DNA of 24,023 nucleotides from a virus. Numbering within the stretch: position 1 is the stretch's first letter; the number at the start of each line of letters is the position of its first letter. Under the pieces are notes generated by a model. That model was not told the DNA's origin and searched no databases. It saw only the letters and a program-made list of their open reading frames with translations. Location of the stretch: positions 1 through 24,023 of the IMG/VR virus record IMGVR_UViG_3300032240_001380; one strand, given 5' to 3'. Positions 1 through 7,258 of this stretch are shown here, in pieces. The position numbers were made by a program, and so were the translations under genes.

Positions 1-1
1 T

Positions 2-256
2 CCTGATTTTAACATACTTGATACAGGGTTTTCTGAAGATATCGAGGACCACAAGTCTTATAATTTCATCATGTGTGATAATGGTCAGTTTGCTGCTCAG
101 CCAAATAATCGTTTAATTATATTGGAACCAAGTAGTAATCCTAAAGAATTAAAGATGCCAGATTTTAGAGTTGCAACAAAACGATGGTCAGTTGAAACAG
201 ATTCTAAATGGGCACTTGGAGAAACAAACACAGTAATGTATGAACAAGGTGATTAA
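2..256 (+). CDS. hypothetical protein, 3' part only
   Basis: The reading frame is open from base 2 and stops at TAA 254-256, so the start lies outside the window and 84 residues are visible. An internal ATG at 71 exists, but the frame reads through it with protein-like content (a run ending SYNFIMCDNGQFAAQ), so I treat it as internal. No motif I can name. It is soluble-looking and mixed in charge. Its stop overlaps the next start as TAATG, which places it in the same operon as the amidotransferase-like gene downstream. Function unknown. Confidence 0.7.
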   Translation, partial: PDFNILDTGFSEDIEDHKSYNFIMCDNGQFAAQPNNRLIILEPSSNPKELKMPDFRVATKRWSVETDSKWALGETNTVMYEQGD

Positions 257-903
257 TGAAACCGACAATTGCAATATTTCTACACCAACCTAAATGTTCG
301 GTGCAGTCTGGAAATGGCATAATGAAGGCGCTGAGTGATGATTATAGATTTAAGATTTTCACAAAGCATGATTTAGAAGATGATTTTTTTGATGATGTAG
401 ATATGGTCTGTGTGCCAGGTGGCATCGGTGATGCAGATAGTTTTGATTACCTTATGCGTGAAAATTTACCACGCATAAAAGATTTTGTAATGAATGGTGG
501 TAGATACCTTGGCATTTGTATGGGTGCATATTGGGCAGACAAAAATTACTTTGACATCCTTGACAAAGTAGATGCGGTTCAGTATATTACACAACCTAAC
601 ACTTGCACTCGCAGACCACATGCAAAGAATATGCCAGTTATGTGGAGAAATGAACCATGTAACATGTTCTTTTATGATGGTTGTGCTTTAGTTGGTGGTG
701 ATATGTCGCCGTATGAAACTGTTGCAACATACAGTAATGGTGATAATATGGCAATCATACAAAATAGAATCGGTCTAATTGGTTGTCATCCTGAAAGTGA
801 GAATCATTGGTATGAAAGTTATAGTTGGATGCGTGGTAAATATCACAACGGGTCGCAACATAAATTATTATTGAATTTTGTTAATGAATTGATGGAGAGA
901 TAA
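256..903 (+). CDS. BPL_N / class I glutamine amidotransferase-like protein
   Basis: 215 residues, a full-length single domain. It has the flavodoxin-like amidotransferase layout: a VCVPGGIGDAD strand-turn near residues 51-61, a nucleophile elbow GICMGAYWA with Cys88, and a late CHPESE motif giving His178 and Glu180. Cys-His-Glu is therefore complete. The FFYDGCALVGGD stretch (138-149) is typical of the biotin-protein-ligase N-terminal (BPL_N) family rather than of biosynthetic GATases. The family's substrate is not well established; a hydrolase acting on small amides or peptides is possible. The start ATG overlaps the upstream stop, and the next gene starts at the base after its stop. Confidence 0.8.
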   Translation: MKPTIAIFLHQPKCSVQSGNGIMKALSDDYRFKIFTKHDLEDDFFDDVDMVCVPGGIGDADSFDYLMRENLPRIKDFVMNGGRYLGICMGAYWADKNYFDILDKVDAVQYITQPNTCTRRPHAKNMPVMWRNEPCNMFFYDGCALVGGDMSPYETVATYSNGDNMAIIQNRIGLIGCHPESENHWYESYSWMRGKYHNGSQHKLLLNFVNELMER

Positions 904-1026
904 ATGATTATAGTGGCAACTTGGGTTACAGTTGGATTTTTTTCCGCAATAGGTTGGTATGGTGCAAATCATTTTGTGATTGAACCTTACTTCCCTCCTC
1001 CTATTGAGAAGAAGGAGTCGAAATAA
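904..1026 (+). CDS. small membrane protein, 40 residues
   Basis: A 40-codon ORF that starts immediately after the preceding stop (903/904) and whose TAA overlaps the next ATG as TAATG. Residues 3-25 form one hydrophobic segment (IVATWVTVGFFSAIGWYGANHFV), followed by a proline-rich linker (PYFPPPIEKK) and a charged tail. This is probably a single-pass inner-membrane protein with a short cytoplasmic tail. The exact operon fit on both sides is the main evidence that it is real. Function unknown. It could work with the next membrane protein. Confidence 0.7.
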   Translation: MIIVATWVTVGFFSAIGWYGANHFVIEPYFPPPIEKKESK

Positions 1027-1226
1027 TGGATATGGATCAGGCAGCCGTATTCTTTGCGGGTAGTGTTTTGACAATGTTGGGTTTTGTCGTAATAGTGGTG
1101 GGTGTTGTTGTGATAAACAACATAATTTATAAATTTTGGAAACCAGTTAAATTGTTTACAGAAGATAGTTGGAAAGGATTTAATCCGCCTACTACTGTAT
1201 ATCAAGAAAAAGACAAGGAAAAATAG
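1026..1226 (+). CDS. small membrane protein, 66 residues
   Basis: 66 residues with one long hydrophobic helix at about residues 7-34 (AVFFAGSVLTMLGFVVIVVG then VVVINNIIY), then a basic, proline-containing tail ending in EKDKEK. The start overlaps the upstream stop (TAATG) and the next gene begins at the base after its TAG. A single-pass membrane protein, presumably co-translated with the 40-residue membrane protein before it and the phosphoesterase after it. No family recognised. Confidence 0.75.
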   Translation: MDMDQAAVFFAGSVLTMLGFVVIVVGVVVINNIIYKFWKPVKLFTEDSWKGFNPPTTVYQEKDKEK

Positions 1227-1985
1227 ATGCATTACAAAAGCATATTCATTAGTGATGTGCATTTGGGGACAAAAGATTGTAAGGCAGAATTATTAAATAA
1301 TTTTTTAAAACATAATACTTGCGAAACATTATATTTAATTGGTGATATTATTGATGCGTGGAAGATACAACAAAACAAGTGGCGCTGGAAACAATCACAC
1401 ACAAATGTAGTTCGTAGAGTATTGGGTTACGCAAAAAGAGGAACAAGAGTTGTCTATATTGCGGGCAACCATGATGAATTTCTGAGACCTATGATACCAT
1501 ATGGTTTTAGTTTTGGTAAGGTTGAGATACATAATCAAACTGAACATATTGGTATAGATGGTAAACGCTATTTGGTTGTGCATGGCGATTTGTTTGACGG
1601 CATTACTAGGTTGGCACCATGGTTATCTTTTCTAGGTGATAGAGCATACGATTTTGTATTATCATTAAATAGTAAGTTCAATTGGGTTAGACATAAGTTT
1701 GGTTTTGGATACTGGTCATTAAGTCAATTCTTAAAACATCGTGTTAAGAAAGCGGTTGATTTTATGTTTCAGTTTGAAAAAAATCTTGCGGGATATTGTA
1801 AGAAAAAAGGATATGATGGTGTTATATGTGGACATATACATCATGCAGAGATTAAAGAAGTTGATGGCGTAACCTACATGAATGATGGTGATTGGGTAGA
1901 ATCTTGCACCGCTTTGGTAGAACATAGTGATGGCCGTTGGGAGATAATCACATGGAACGAAATCAAAAATGAAATGGATAACTAA
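1227..1985 (+). CDS. calcineurin-like metallophosphoesterase, LpxH/UDP-2,3-diacylglucosamine hydrolase-like
   Basis: 252 residues with all metallophosphoesterase blocks in order: SDVHLG (Asp10, His12), IGDIID (Asp40), AGNHDE (Asn81, His82), VHGD (His119) and GHIHH (His203, His205). The active site therefore looks intact with a two-metal centre. The length, the ISDVHLGT start and the RxxPWL region are closer to the UDP-2,3-diacylglucosamine hydrolase-like group than to DNA-repair nucleases. A lipid-headgroup or nucleotide diphosphate substrate is plausible but inferred. It lies between membrane proteins and a glycosyltransferase, which fits an envelope role. The next gene starts directly after its stop. 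Confidence 0.85.
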   Translation: MHYKSIFISDVHLGTKDCKAELLNNFLKHNTCETLYLIGDIIDAWKIQQNKWRWKQSHTNVVRRVLGYAKRGTRVVYIAGNHDEFLRPMIPYGFSFGKVEIHNQTEHIGIDGKRYLVVHGDLFDGITRLAPWLSFLGDRAYDFVLSLNSKFNWVRHKFGFGYWSLSQFLKHRVKKAVDFMFQFEKNLAGYCKKKGYDGVICGHIHHAEIKEVDGVTYMNDGDWVESCTALVEHSDGRWEIITWNEIKNEMDN

Positions 1986-2969
1986 TTGCAAAAAATTGTA
2001 ATCATCACCGATGCATGTGCGCCTCAAGTGAATGGTGTTGTTCGAACATATGAAAACATATGTAAAGAAATGGAAAAGAAAAGACAACCATTTGATTTAA
2101 TAACACCATATCATCCTAAGTTAAAGAGAAAAACTTTAAAGGGTTACGAAGAAATTGAGTTGGTTGTTAATCCATGGAAGATTAAACAACTATTGTGGAT
2201 TGCCATGTATGAAGGTCATAAGATTCATATTGCAACAGAAGGTCCATTAGGACTGTATGCAAGGTATCTTTTAAACAAACATAACTATCCTTACACATCA
2301 AGTTTTCATACACTATTTCCTGAATTCATAAAGAAACGAATTGGTTTGCCACTATGGTTAAGTTATGCATACTTCAGGTGGTTTCACAATAAATCAAAAT
2401 GCGTTATGGTGCCAACTAAAGGCATGATAGAACATTTGAACACAAAAGGTTTTAAGTTTTTAAAGTTGTGGACAAGAGGTGTTGATAGTGAAGTCTTTAA
2501 TCCACAAAGAAGGAAAGAAGGCAAACCATTTATACTATGTGTATCGAGAATTTCAAAAGAAAAGAATTTAGATGCATTTTGTAAATTGACAGGTCGTAAA
2601 GTCCTTATTGGTGATGGACCTTACTTAGAGTCTTTGAAGAAAAAATATCCAGATGTAGAATATTTGGGTGTTAAACAAGGTGAAGAATTAGCCGAATGGT
2701 ATGCAAGTGCGGATGTTTTTGTATTTCCCTCAAAGACAGATACATTTGGAATTGTCATTTTGGAAAGTATAGCAAGTGGTACGCCTGTTGCGGCATATAC
2801 AGAACCGGGACCACTAGAAGCAATTGAACTAATGTATAATGGGATGTATAGTGAAAACTTACAACACAATGTAAATGCATGTTATTCAATTAACAGGCGT
2901 GAAGTATATGAGTCGTCCAAGAAATGGACATGGGAACATTCAACAAAACAATTTTTAGAGGCATTATGA
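1986..2969 (+). CDS. GT4-family glycosyltransferase (GT-B fold), TTG start
   Basis: 327 residues. N-terminal half: KIVIITDACAPQVNGVVRTY (3-22) is the glycine loop seen in GT4 enzymes that act on diacylglycerol or mannose acceptors, followed by an SSFHT motif near 99. C-terminal half: GVDSEVFNP, LCVSRISKEKN, then FPSKTDTFGIVILESIASGTP. In that motif the first acid of the usual E-x7-E pair is Asp252 and the second is Glu260. A nucleotide-sugar-dependent transferase acting on a membrane or polysaccharide acceptor is likely. TTG at 1986 directly follows the preceding TAA and is the only start that keeps the first beta strand. The stop overlaps nrdB as ATGA. Confidence 0.85.
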   Translation: MQKIVIITDACAPQVNGVVRTYENICKEMEKKRQPFDLITPYHPKLKRKTLKGYEEIELVVNPWKIKQLLWIAMYEGHKIHIATEGPLGLYARYLLNKHNYPYTSSFHTLFPEFIKKRIGLPLWLSYAYFRWFHNKSKCVMVPTKGMIEHLNTKGFKFLKLWTRGVDSEVFNPQRRKEGKPFILCVSRISKEKNLDAFCKLTGRKVLIGDGPYLESLKKKYPDVEYLGVKQGEELAEWYASADVFVFPSKTDTFGIVILESIASGTPVAAYTEPGPLEAIELMYNGMYSENLQHNVNACYSINRREVYESSKKWTWEHSTKQFLEAL

Positions 2970-3958
2970 TTAAGAAAGCAAAAAGTAATTTAATGGATGA
3001 GAGACAATCATTCAAACCCTTCCACTATCCATGGGCATATGAGGCATGGTTGAAACATGAACAAATCCATTGGTTGCATACTGAAGTTCCTATGTTGGAA
3101 GATGTTAAGGATTGGAAGAATAGATTGACTGCAAGTGAGAAACAATTTCTCACACACATTTTCCGTTTCTTTACACAAGGTGATATCGATGTAGCAGGTG
3201 GTTATGTAAAGAATTACTTGCCATATTTCCGTCAACCAGAAGTGCGAATGATGTTGTTGGGTTTTGCAGCTCGTGAAGCATTGCATATTGCCGCCTATTC
3301 ACACCTAATTGAAACTCTTGGACTGCCAGACACAATGTATAATCAGTTCTTAGAATATGATGCGATGAAAGAGAAACACGAATATCTGTTGGACATTTCA
3401 GACCAGAATACAACAAAACAAAACACCGCAAAACATATTGCCGTATTCTCGGCATTTACAGAGGGTATGCAATTGTTTAGTTCATTCATTATGTTGTTGA
3501 ATTTCCCACGCAACGGCACTATGAAGGGCATGGGTCAAATTGTTACATGGTCAATCGTAGATGAAACAATGCATTGCGAATCAATGATTAAATTGTTCAG
3601 AACATATGTTGAAGAAAACAAAGAGATTTGGAATGATGAGCTGAAAGGTGAATTATACACCATCGCAGAGAACATGGTTCGATTAGAAGATAAGTTTATT
3701 GACCTGGCATTTGAAATGGGTGAGATGACTCGACTAAGTAAAGAAGATGTGAAAAATTACATTAGATATATTGCAGACCGCAGATTAATTTCATTGGGTC
3801 TCAAAGGTGTATTTAAAGTTAAGAAGAACCCTTTACCATGGGTAGAAGAAATGGTTAATAGTCCTGTTCACGGTAATTTCTTTGAGAATCGTGTAACAGA
3901 TTACGCCAAGGGTGCTTTGTCGGGTAATTGGGATGAAGTATGGGCTGAGGCCGCTTAA
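2966..3958 (+). CDS. nrdB: class Ia ribonucleotide reductase beta subunit
   Basis: 330 residues from ATG 2966, which overlaps the upstream stop as ATGA. An in-frame ATG at 2924 would only add 14 residues lying inside the glycosyltransferase. Diiron ligands are all present at family spacing: Asp73, Glu104, His107, Glu166, Glu200, His203. Tyr111, seven residues after Glu104, sits at the tyrosyl-radical position (motif AREALHIAAYSHL). The second half-site is WSIVDETMHCE. The protein makes the radical used by the alpha subunit to reduce ribonucleotides, supplying dNTPs for phage replication. nrdA is not in the window and should lie upstream. Confidence 0.95.
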   Translation: MIKKAKSNLMDERQSFKPFHYPWAYEAWLKHEQIHWLHTEVPMLEDVKDWKNRLTASEKQFLTHIFRFFTQGDIDVAGGYVKNYLPYFRQPEVRMMLLGFAAREALHIAAYSHLIETLGLPDTMYNQFLEYDAMKEKHEYLLDISDQNTTKQNTAKHIAVFSAFTEGMQLFSSFIMLLNFPRNGTMKGMGQIVTWSIVDETMHCESMIKLFRTYVEENKEIWNDELKGELYTIAENMVRLEDKFIDLAFEMGEMTRLSKEDVKNYIRYIADRRLISLGLKGVFKVKKNPLPWVEEMVNSPVHGNFFENRVTDYAKGALSGNWDEVWAEAA

Positions 3959-4075
3959 TGCCAGAAATCATATACACACTAATAGCAACACATATGGTAT
4001 GAATTTGACATAGGATGGTTTTGGTTGAGAGTTTTACATAATTTAAAATTAGCAAAAATTAAGGATTACCAATGA
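3958..4075 (+). pseudogene. remnant of a fatty-acid (acyl-CoA type) desaturase gene with its middle deleted
   Basis: Base 3958 starts MPEIIYTLIATH, which looks like the N-terminus of phage/bacterial acyl-lipid desaturases (usually continuing THIT...). The frame stops at TGA 4000-4002 after 14 codons. In the next frame, 3995-4072 reads WYEFDIGWFWLRVLHNLK..., which looks like the C-terminal end of the same family. Its natural TGA (4073-4075) overlaps the next gene as ATGA, and the remnant's ATG overlaps the nrdB stop as TAATG. Both gene ends are in place, but roughly 200 or more codons, including the His boxes, are missing, and the join near 3990-3996 is out of frame. Either a real deletion or an assembly collapse. 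Confidence 0.7.
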
Positions 4076-4875
4076 AAAGATTATTAATGATATTATTACT
4101 AGTGCCTGTATTGGCACTAGCATGGGAACAACAAACACCAAGACAAGTTCAGGCATGTGCTGAATTTGTTCCATACGGCGCACCTGTTATCCCAAACAAA
4201 GATGCTACTGCAATTTGTCGTGTAGGTTATTATACTGTGCATGATAATGTCGCAAAGATTCCAGTATATGGTGTTTATGTTCTTAAACCGGAAAACGCAC
4301 TAGGTTGTTGGCCAAGAACAAATGCATTTACTGCTGACCAATCACTACCAAAAGACCGAAGAGCAACACCTGATGACTATGCAGGTACAGGTTACGATAA
4401 AGGTCATAACATTCCTGATGGCGACCTATCATATGGTGAGTATGTTGAATTAGAATCCTTTCTAATGTCCAACATGATGCCTCAATTGCCTAATCTAAAC
4501 AGAGGTATTTGGAAGAACCTAGAAACTAATGTCCGTATTTGGGCATGGCAACACGGTCATCCATTGCAAGTGATTGTTGGTCCCATCTATCAATATGGAG
4601 ACCCAACCATTGGTAAGAACCAAGTGTTAGTACCAAGAGCATTTTATAAAGTTGTTATTGATACAGTAACAGGTGAACACTATGCATTTTTATTTCCACA
4701 CAAAGACGGTCTAGGTGCTGACCCTTCAGTTGTTCAAACAACAGTTGCTGAAGTGGAACAATATGCGGGCATTACGATTAACTTACCTGCTGGCAGAGTA
4801 AAAACAGAAAAGTTTCCAATGAAACTTGCTGACTTTGGTGCCGCTCTTAATGCAAAAAAGGCTAAATGTAAATGA
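4072..4875 (+). CDS. secreted DNA/RNA non-specific endonuclease (NucA/Serratia nuclease-like)
   Basis: 267 residues. Residues 1-17 are a signal peptide (KR, then LLMILLLVPVLALA). The catalytic block YDKGHNIPDGDL carries His112 in the DRGH-type motif. About 30 residues on, MSNMMPQLPNLNRGIWKNLE supplies the metal-binding Asn143 and Glu151 of the beta-beta-alpha-metal fold. Later segments (VIVGPIY, VPRAFYKVV) match the rest of the domain. Four or more Cys fit an oxidising, exported environment. It probably degrades nucleic acid in the periplasm or medium, for nucleotide scavenging or during lysis. The start overlaps the desaturase-remnant stop, and the stop overlaps the zinc-ribbon gene (ATGA). 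Confidence 0.88.
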   Translation: MKRLLMILLLVPVLALAWEQQTPRQVQACAEFVPYGAPVIPNKDATAICRVGYYTVHDNVAKIPVYGVYVLKPENALGCWPRTNAFTADQSLPKDRRATPDDYAGTGYDKGHNIPDGDLSYGEYVELESFLMSNMMPQLPNLNRGIWKNLETNVRIWAWQHGHPLQVIVGPIYQYGDPTIGKNQVLVPRAFYKVVIDTVTGEHYAFLFPHKDGLGADPSVVQTTVAEVEQYAGITINLPAGRVKTEKFPMKLADFGAALNAKKAKCK

Positions 4876-5021
4876 GTTCATTACATCACACATGTGGTGA
4901 GTGCAGTTCCGAGTTTACAATCAAATACGATGAACATGAATGTGAATCAGACCCTCTACATTGTCCATTCTGCGGTGAATACATACTAGATATGGACAAA
5001 GTAGAGGATGACGATGAATGA
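4872..5021 (+). CDS. zinc-ribbon protein, 49 residues
   Basis: A 49-codon ORF joined to both neighbours by ATGA overlaps (4872 and 5018). It has two cysteine knuckles, Cys8-x2-Cys11 (TCGEC) and Cys31-x2-Cys34 (HCPFCG), and an extra Cys24, followed by an acidic tail (DMDKVEDDDE). This is a typical small phage zinc ribbon that could bind nucleic acid or a protein partner. The neighbouring GIY-YIG protein is the obvious candidate partner, but that is inference. No more exact assignment is possible. Confidence 0.75.
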   Translation: MSSLHHTCGECSSEFTIKYDEHECESDPLHCPFCGEYILDMDKVEDDDE

Positions 5022-5425
5022 CTTGGTTTTATCATAACACACCGCAAGAATTTAAAGAAGAAGATATCCAAGAGTATTTTGGATTTGTATATCTTATCAC
5101 ACATAACCCGACTGGCCGCAAATACATTGGTAAGAAATTCTTTACCATGGCGGCCACTCGCCAAGTCAAGGGCAAACGGAAGAAAATCCGCAAGTCTAGC
5201 GATTGGGAGAAGTATTGGGGTTCAAATAAAAAACTGCAAGAAGAAGTCAAACTCAACGGGGAAGAAAACTATACCCGTGAGATTCTGCACCTATGTAAAA
5301 GTAGAAGTGCTTGCAGTTATTGGGAAACTTTTGAGATTTTCAACCGGCATGCATTGGTTGGAGACGGATATTATAATGAGTGGGTCTCTTGCAAGATACG
5401 CAAAGACCATCTAAGTAAGCTATAA
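5018..5425 (+). CDS. GIY-YIG-like nuclease domain protein
   Basis: 135 residues. GFVYLITHNPTGRKYIGKK (22-40) is the GIY...YIG signature (FVY/YIG). A basic stretch (RQVKGKRKKIRKSSDWEKYWGSN) and a C-terminal helix with glutamates (SYWETFEIFNR) follow in the order expected for the family. No separate DNA-binding domain is visible, so it may be a stand-alone endonuclease or a nuclease-like accessory protein. I cannot assign the catalytic Arg and Glu with certainty. The start ATG overlaps the preceding stop. Confidence 0.75.
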   Translation: MTWFYHNTPQEFKEEDIQEYFGFVYLITHNPTGRKYIGKKFFTMAATRQVKGKRKKIRKSSDWEKYWGSNKKLQEEVKLNGEENYTREILHLCKSRSACSYWETFEIFNRHALVGDGYYNEWVSCKIRKDHLSKL

Positions 5426-5532
5426 CATCAATTCAAAGGAGGACACCGATACTTATAAGTTTATGAGAGGATTTAAGTCTCAAGATAGGTAAAAGTAAAC
5501 AATAATTGCCCGATTACAAACAAAGGAACCAC

Positions 5533-6273
5533 ATGGCTCGCAAACAGACAGCAAACAATGAAGTAATAACAGTAGCCAAGACAACTAATCAATTACGAAT
5601 TAGAATTGATGACCTAAAAACATTTCAACCACTAACAGATAATCAAAAAAAGTTCTTTGATGCATACAAAAGAGGTGACTACTTTGTAGCACTACATGGT
5701 GTTGCAGGTACAGGTAAAACATTCTGTGCATTGTATAAAGCAATCGAAGAAGTATTAGATAAATCAAACCCATTCAACAAAATCATTGTTGTTCGTTCTG
5801 CGGTGCAAAGCCGTGAGATTGGTCACCTACCTGGTGATGTAAACGAAAAGATGGAAATCTATCAACAACCATATCGCCAAATTTGTGATACACTATTTGG
5901 TCGCCGTGATGCATGGGATAGGTTAGAAGAACAACACCATATAGAGTTCATTTCAACATCGTTCATTCGAGGCATGTCATTTGATGATGCCATTATTATT
6001 GTGGATGAGATGCAGAATATGACCTTTGAAGAAATTGATACAGTAATGACCCGTGTTGGTTATCGTTCAAAGATTCTATGGTGTGGTGATTACAGACAGA
6101 CCGACCTGAACAAGAAGAAGAATGATATGTCAGGCATTTTAAAATTCTTTGATATCGCCATGCATATGAAGGCATTTACAAGAATTGAATTTACTGCCGA
6201 TGATATTGTTCGTTCCTCATTAGTGAAAGATTACATTCTTGCCAAGATGCAGTATGAGGACAAGATTTCATAA
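5533..6273 (+). CDS. phoH: PhoH-like ATPase
   Basis: 246 residues from ATG 5533, chosen over the in-frame TTG at 5506 because an AAGGA ribosome site (about 5523-5528) sits just ahead of it. Walker A is GVAGTGKT (56-63) and Walker B is IIIVDEMQN (154-162). VVRSAVQSREIGHLPGDVNEK in between and the later WCGDYRQTD (sensor region) are hallmarks of PhoH and SF1 helicase-like ATPases. The length fits the single-domain phage type. PhoH is common in marine and freshwater phages; a role in RNA handling or phosphate stress is suggested but not settled. It is preceded by a 107-nt leader without a convincing gene. Confidence 0.93.
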   Translation: MARKQTANNEVITVAKTTNQLRIRIDDLKTFQPLTDNQKKFFDAYKRGDYFVALHGVAGTGKTFCALYKAIEEVLDKSNPFNKIIVVRSAVQSREIGHLPGDVNEKMEIYQQPYRQICDTLFGRRDAWDRLEEQHHIEFISTSFIRGMSFDDAIIIVDEMQNMTFEEIDTVMTRVGYRSKILWCGDYRQTDLNKKKNDMSGILKFFDIAMHMKAFTRIEFTADDIVRSSLVKDYILAKMQYEDKIS

Positions 6274-6318
6274 TATGACATAGTTAGAGTATTGCCTCTA
6301 TTCTATGTTGCAATGCAG

Positions 6319-6334
6319 TATAATTGACTAAATA
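6319..6334 (+). promoter_or_regulatory. candidate promoter region: TATAAT box and late-type CTAAATA box
   Basis: TATAAT at 6319-6324 lacks a convincing -35 at 17 bp. Directly downstream, CTAAATA at 6328-6334 resembles the T4-type late box (TATAAATA). Both sit in the 123-nt gap before the small helical protein at 6397. Direct sequence observation; promoter function is inferred. Confidence 0.35.
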
Positions 6335-6337
6335 AGA

Positions 6338-6372
6338 GTGTGACGCCTAAACGGGTCACACCTTATCTTTTT
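6338..6372 (+). terminator. hairpin in the phoH downstream gap, possible weak terminator
   Basis: GTGTGAC (6338-6344) pairs with GTCACAC (6355-6361), a 7-bp stem with a 10-nt loop, followed by CTTATCTTTTT. The T tract begins a few bases off the stem, so termination would be modest. It could instead act as a 5' stabilising hairpin for the mRNA of the next gene. Confidence 0.45.
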
Positions 6373-6396
6373 AACTCGCTTAACTAAGGAGCAATT

Positions 6397-6606
6397 ATGT
6401 TTGCATTAAACACTTTTATCGATTCTTTCCAAAATGGCAAGAAATATTTCGTAAATTCATTTGTCACCGACAAATCTCTCAGCGCTTCTATCAACGCCTT
6501 TGTTGATGCACAGACCGCTTACACAAAACAAGTTTTCAAAACTACAAATGAAGTTAGTGAGTCTATCGCTACTCAAGTTCAAAAATCATTTAGCACGGTG
6601 AAGTAA
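6397..6606 (+). CDS. small helical protein, phasin-like in composition
   Basis: 69 residues starting at ATG 6397 with a strong AAGGAG site just upstream. It has no membrane helix. The sequence is all-helical and amphipathic, with a Ser/Thr/Gln-rich second half (FVDAQTAYTKQVFKTTNEV) that resembles the repeat style of short phasins (granule- or surface-associated proteins). This is resemblance only. The strong ribosome site and own promoter region suggest high expression. Its TAA overlaps the next ATG. Confidence 0.7.
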   Translation: MFALNTFIDSFQNGKKYFVNSFVTDKSLSASINAFVDAQTAYTKQVFKTTNEVSESIATQVQKSFSTVK

Positions 6607-6707
6607 TGAAATCAATAAAGAAGTTTTTCATTGCGTTCATTGAAATTATCCAAAACACCAGAAAACTACAAGCAGAAGAAATGAAGAAAAGGTATTTTCA
6701 GAGATGA
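6606..6707 (+). CDS. very small basic protein, 33 residues
   Basis: A 33-codon ORF (MKSIKKFFIAFIEIIQ..., ending KKRYFQR) linked to both neighbours by TAATG (6604-6608) and ATGA (6704-6707) overlaps. An amphipathic hydrophobic N-terminal half followed by a basic half would suit membrane-surface or protein binding. It is supported mainly by the exact overlaps. Function unknown. Confidence 0.55.
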   Translation: MKSIKKFFIAFIEIIQNTRKLQAEEMKKRYFQR

Positions 6708-6850
6708 AATACCTATTATCTAAAATTTCCAACTTGTTTAAATCTAAATCAGCACTAGAAGAATTCATTATTTCCAAGAATCCTACAAATGCTGGTGATG
6801 TTGAACATTGGACTAGAGTTTTCAATCATTCACATTACAGAGGTTTATGA
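6704..6850 (+). CDS. small conserved-type protein, 48 residues
   Basis: A 48-codon ORF with ATGA overlaps at both ends. After a short hydrophobic N-terminus it reads LEEFIISKNPTNAGDVEHWT, then RVF...YRGL. The 'SKNP-x-x-AxDVExWT' style occurs in short uncharacterised proteobacterial and phage proteins. Predicted soluble and helical. No function can be given. Confidence 0.6.
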   Translation: MKYLLSKISNLFKSKSALEEFIISKNPTNAGDVEHWTRVFNHSHYRGL

Positions 6851-6927
6851 TGTTAAACTGGATACCAATGACCGATGATGATTGGGACTGGGTAAACGGA
6901 AAACAACCAGAACCAAAGACTAAGTGA
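6847..6927 (+). CDS. very small Trp/Asp-rich protein, 26 residues
   Basis: A 26-codon ORF starting at ATG 6847, overlapping the upstream stop; a second ATG at 6850 is equally possible. It has an acidic, tryptophan-rich core (WIPMTDDDWDWVNG). Its TGA overlaps the GTG start of the next gene (GTGA at 6924). It is very short, so the coding call rests on its position in the overlapping gene chain. Confidence 0.45.
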   Translation: MMLNWIPMTDDDWDWVNGKQPEPKTK

Positions 6928-7214
6928 GGTTTTCGTATTGCATACATAAAGATATGCAGAAGAAAACTATCAGTAAACCGGTACCCTCGAAGCGATACTT
7001 AGAGTTTGCTTCGAGGTCCAAATCATGGATGCCCGTCAGCCGCAATGGTTGGATTATTAAGTTCTCCTCATATAGAGACAATAGCATCCTTTTATTCGTA
7101 GTTTCGCAACATACAGGCCAGACTATTATTCGATATTTTAAAGATGAAGATGAGGCCTGCAAATTCATCAATCTAGTTATTGAGCTAAATTCCCAAGAAG
7201 AATACGACCTTTAA
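6924..7214 (+). CDS. hypothetical protein, 96 residues, GTG start
   Basis: 96 residues from GTG 6924 (GTGA overlap with the preceding stop). Reads MRFSYCIHKDMQKK..., a basic N-terminus followed by alternating strands (WIIKFSSYRDNSILLFVVSQ) and a C-terminal helix (DEDEACKFINLVIEL). A small alpha/beta soluble protein. I do not recognise a family. It is the last gene before a weak terminator-like hairpin and the late-type promoter boxes. Confidence 0.65.
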   Translation: MRFSYCIHKDMQKKTISKPVPSKRYLEFASRSKSWMPVSRNGWIIKFSSYRDNSILLFVVSQHTGQTIIRYFKDEDEACKFINLVIELNSQEEYDL

Positions 7215-7217
7215 TGC

Positions 7218-7237
7218 CCGCCTTTAGGTGGATTTTT
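7218..7237 (+). terminator. weak intrinsic terminator
   Basis: CCGCC (7218-7222) pairs with GGTGG (7227-7231, one G-T pair) around a TTTA loop, followed by ATTTTT. It lies just after the stop at 7214 and before the late-type boxes. Confidence 0.45.
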
Positions 7238-7240
7238 AGC

Positions 7241-7258
7241 ATAAATAGACAATAAATA
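7241..7258 (+). promoter_or_regulatory. tandem T4-late-type promoter boxes
   Basis: ATAAATA occurs twice, at 7241-7247 and 7252-7258, one helical turn apart (11 bp). They resemble the T4-family late promoter core TATAAATA recognised by the phage late sigma factor with its clamp coactivator. They lie 30-50 bp ahead of the large LamG-domain gene, which would be a late gene. Motif seen directly; use inferred. Confidence 0.5.

Noticed and set aside
560-588. TTGACA-17-TATATT inside the amidotransferase-like gene
   Set aside because: The -10 is imperfect, it lies in coding sequence, and nothing nearby needs a promoter; probably chance in AT-rich DNA.
2924-2965. Longer nrdB start at ATG 2924
   Set aside because: It lies inside the glycosyltransferase gene, while ATG 2966 forms an exact ATGA overlap and begins at the normal family N-terminus.
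5506-5532. TTG start for phoH at 5506
   Set aside because: ATG 5533 has a good ribosome site and gives the usual family start.
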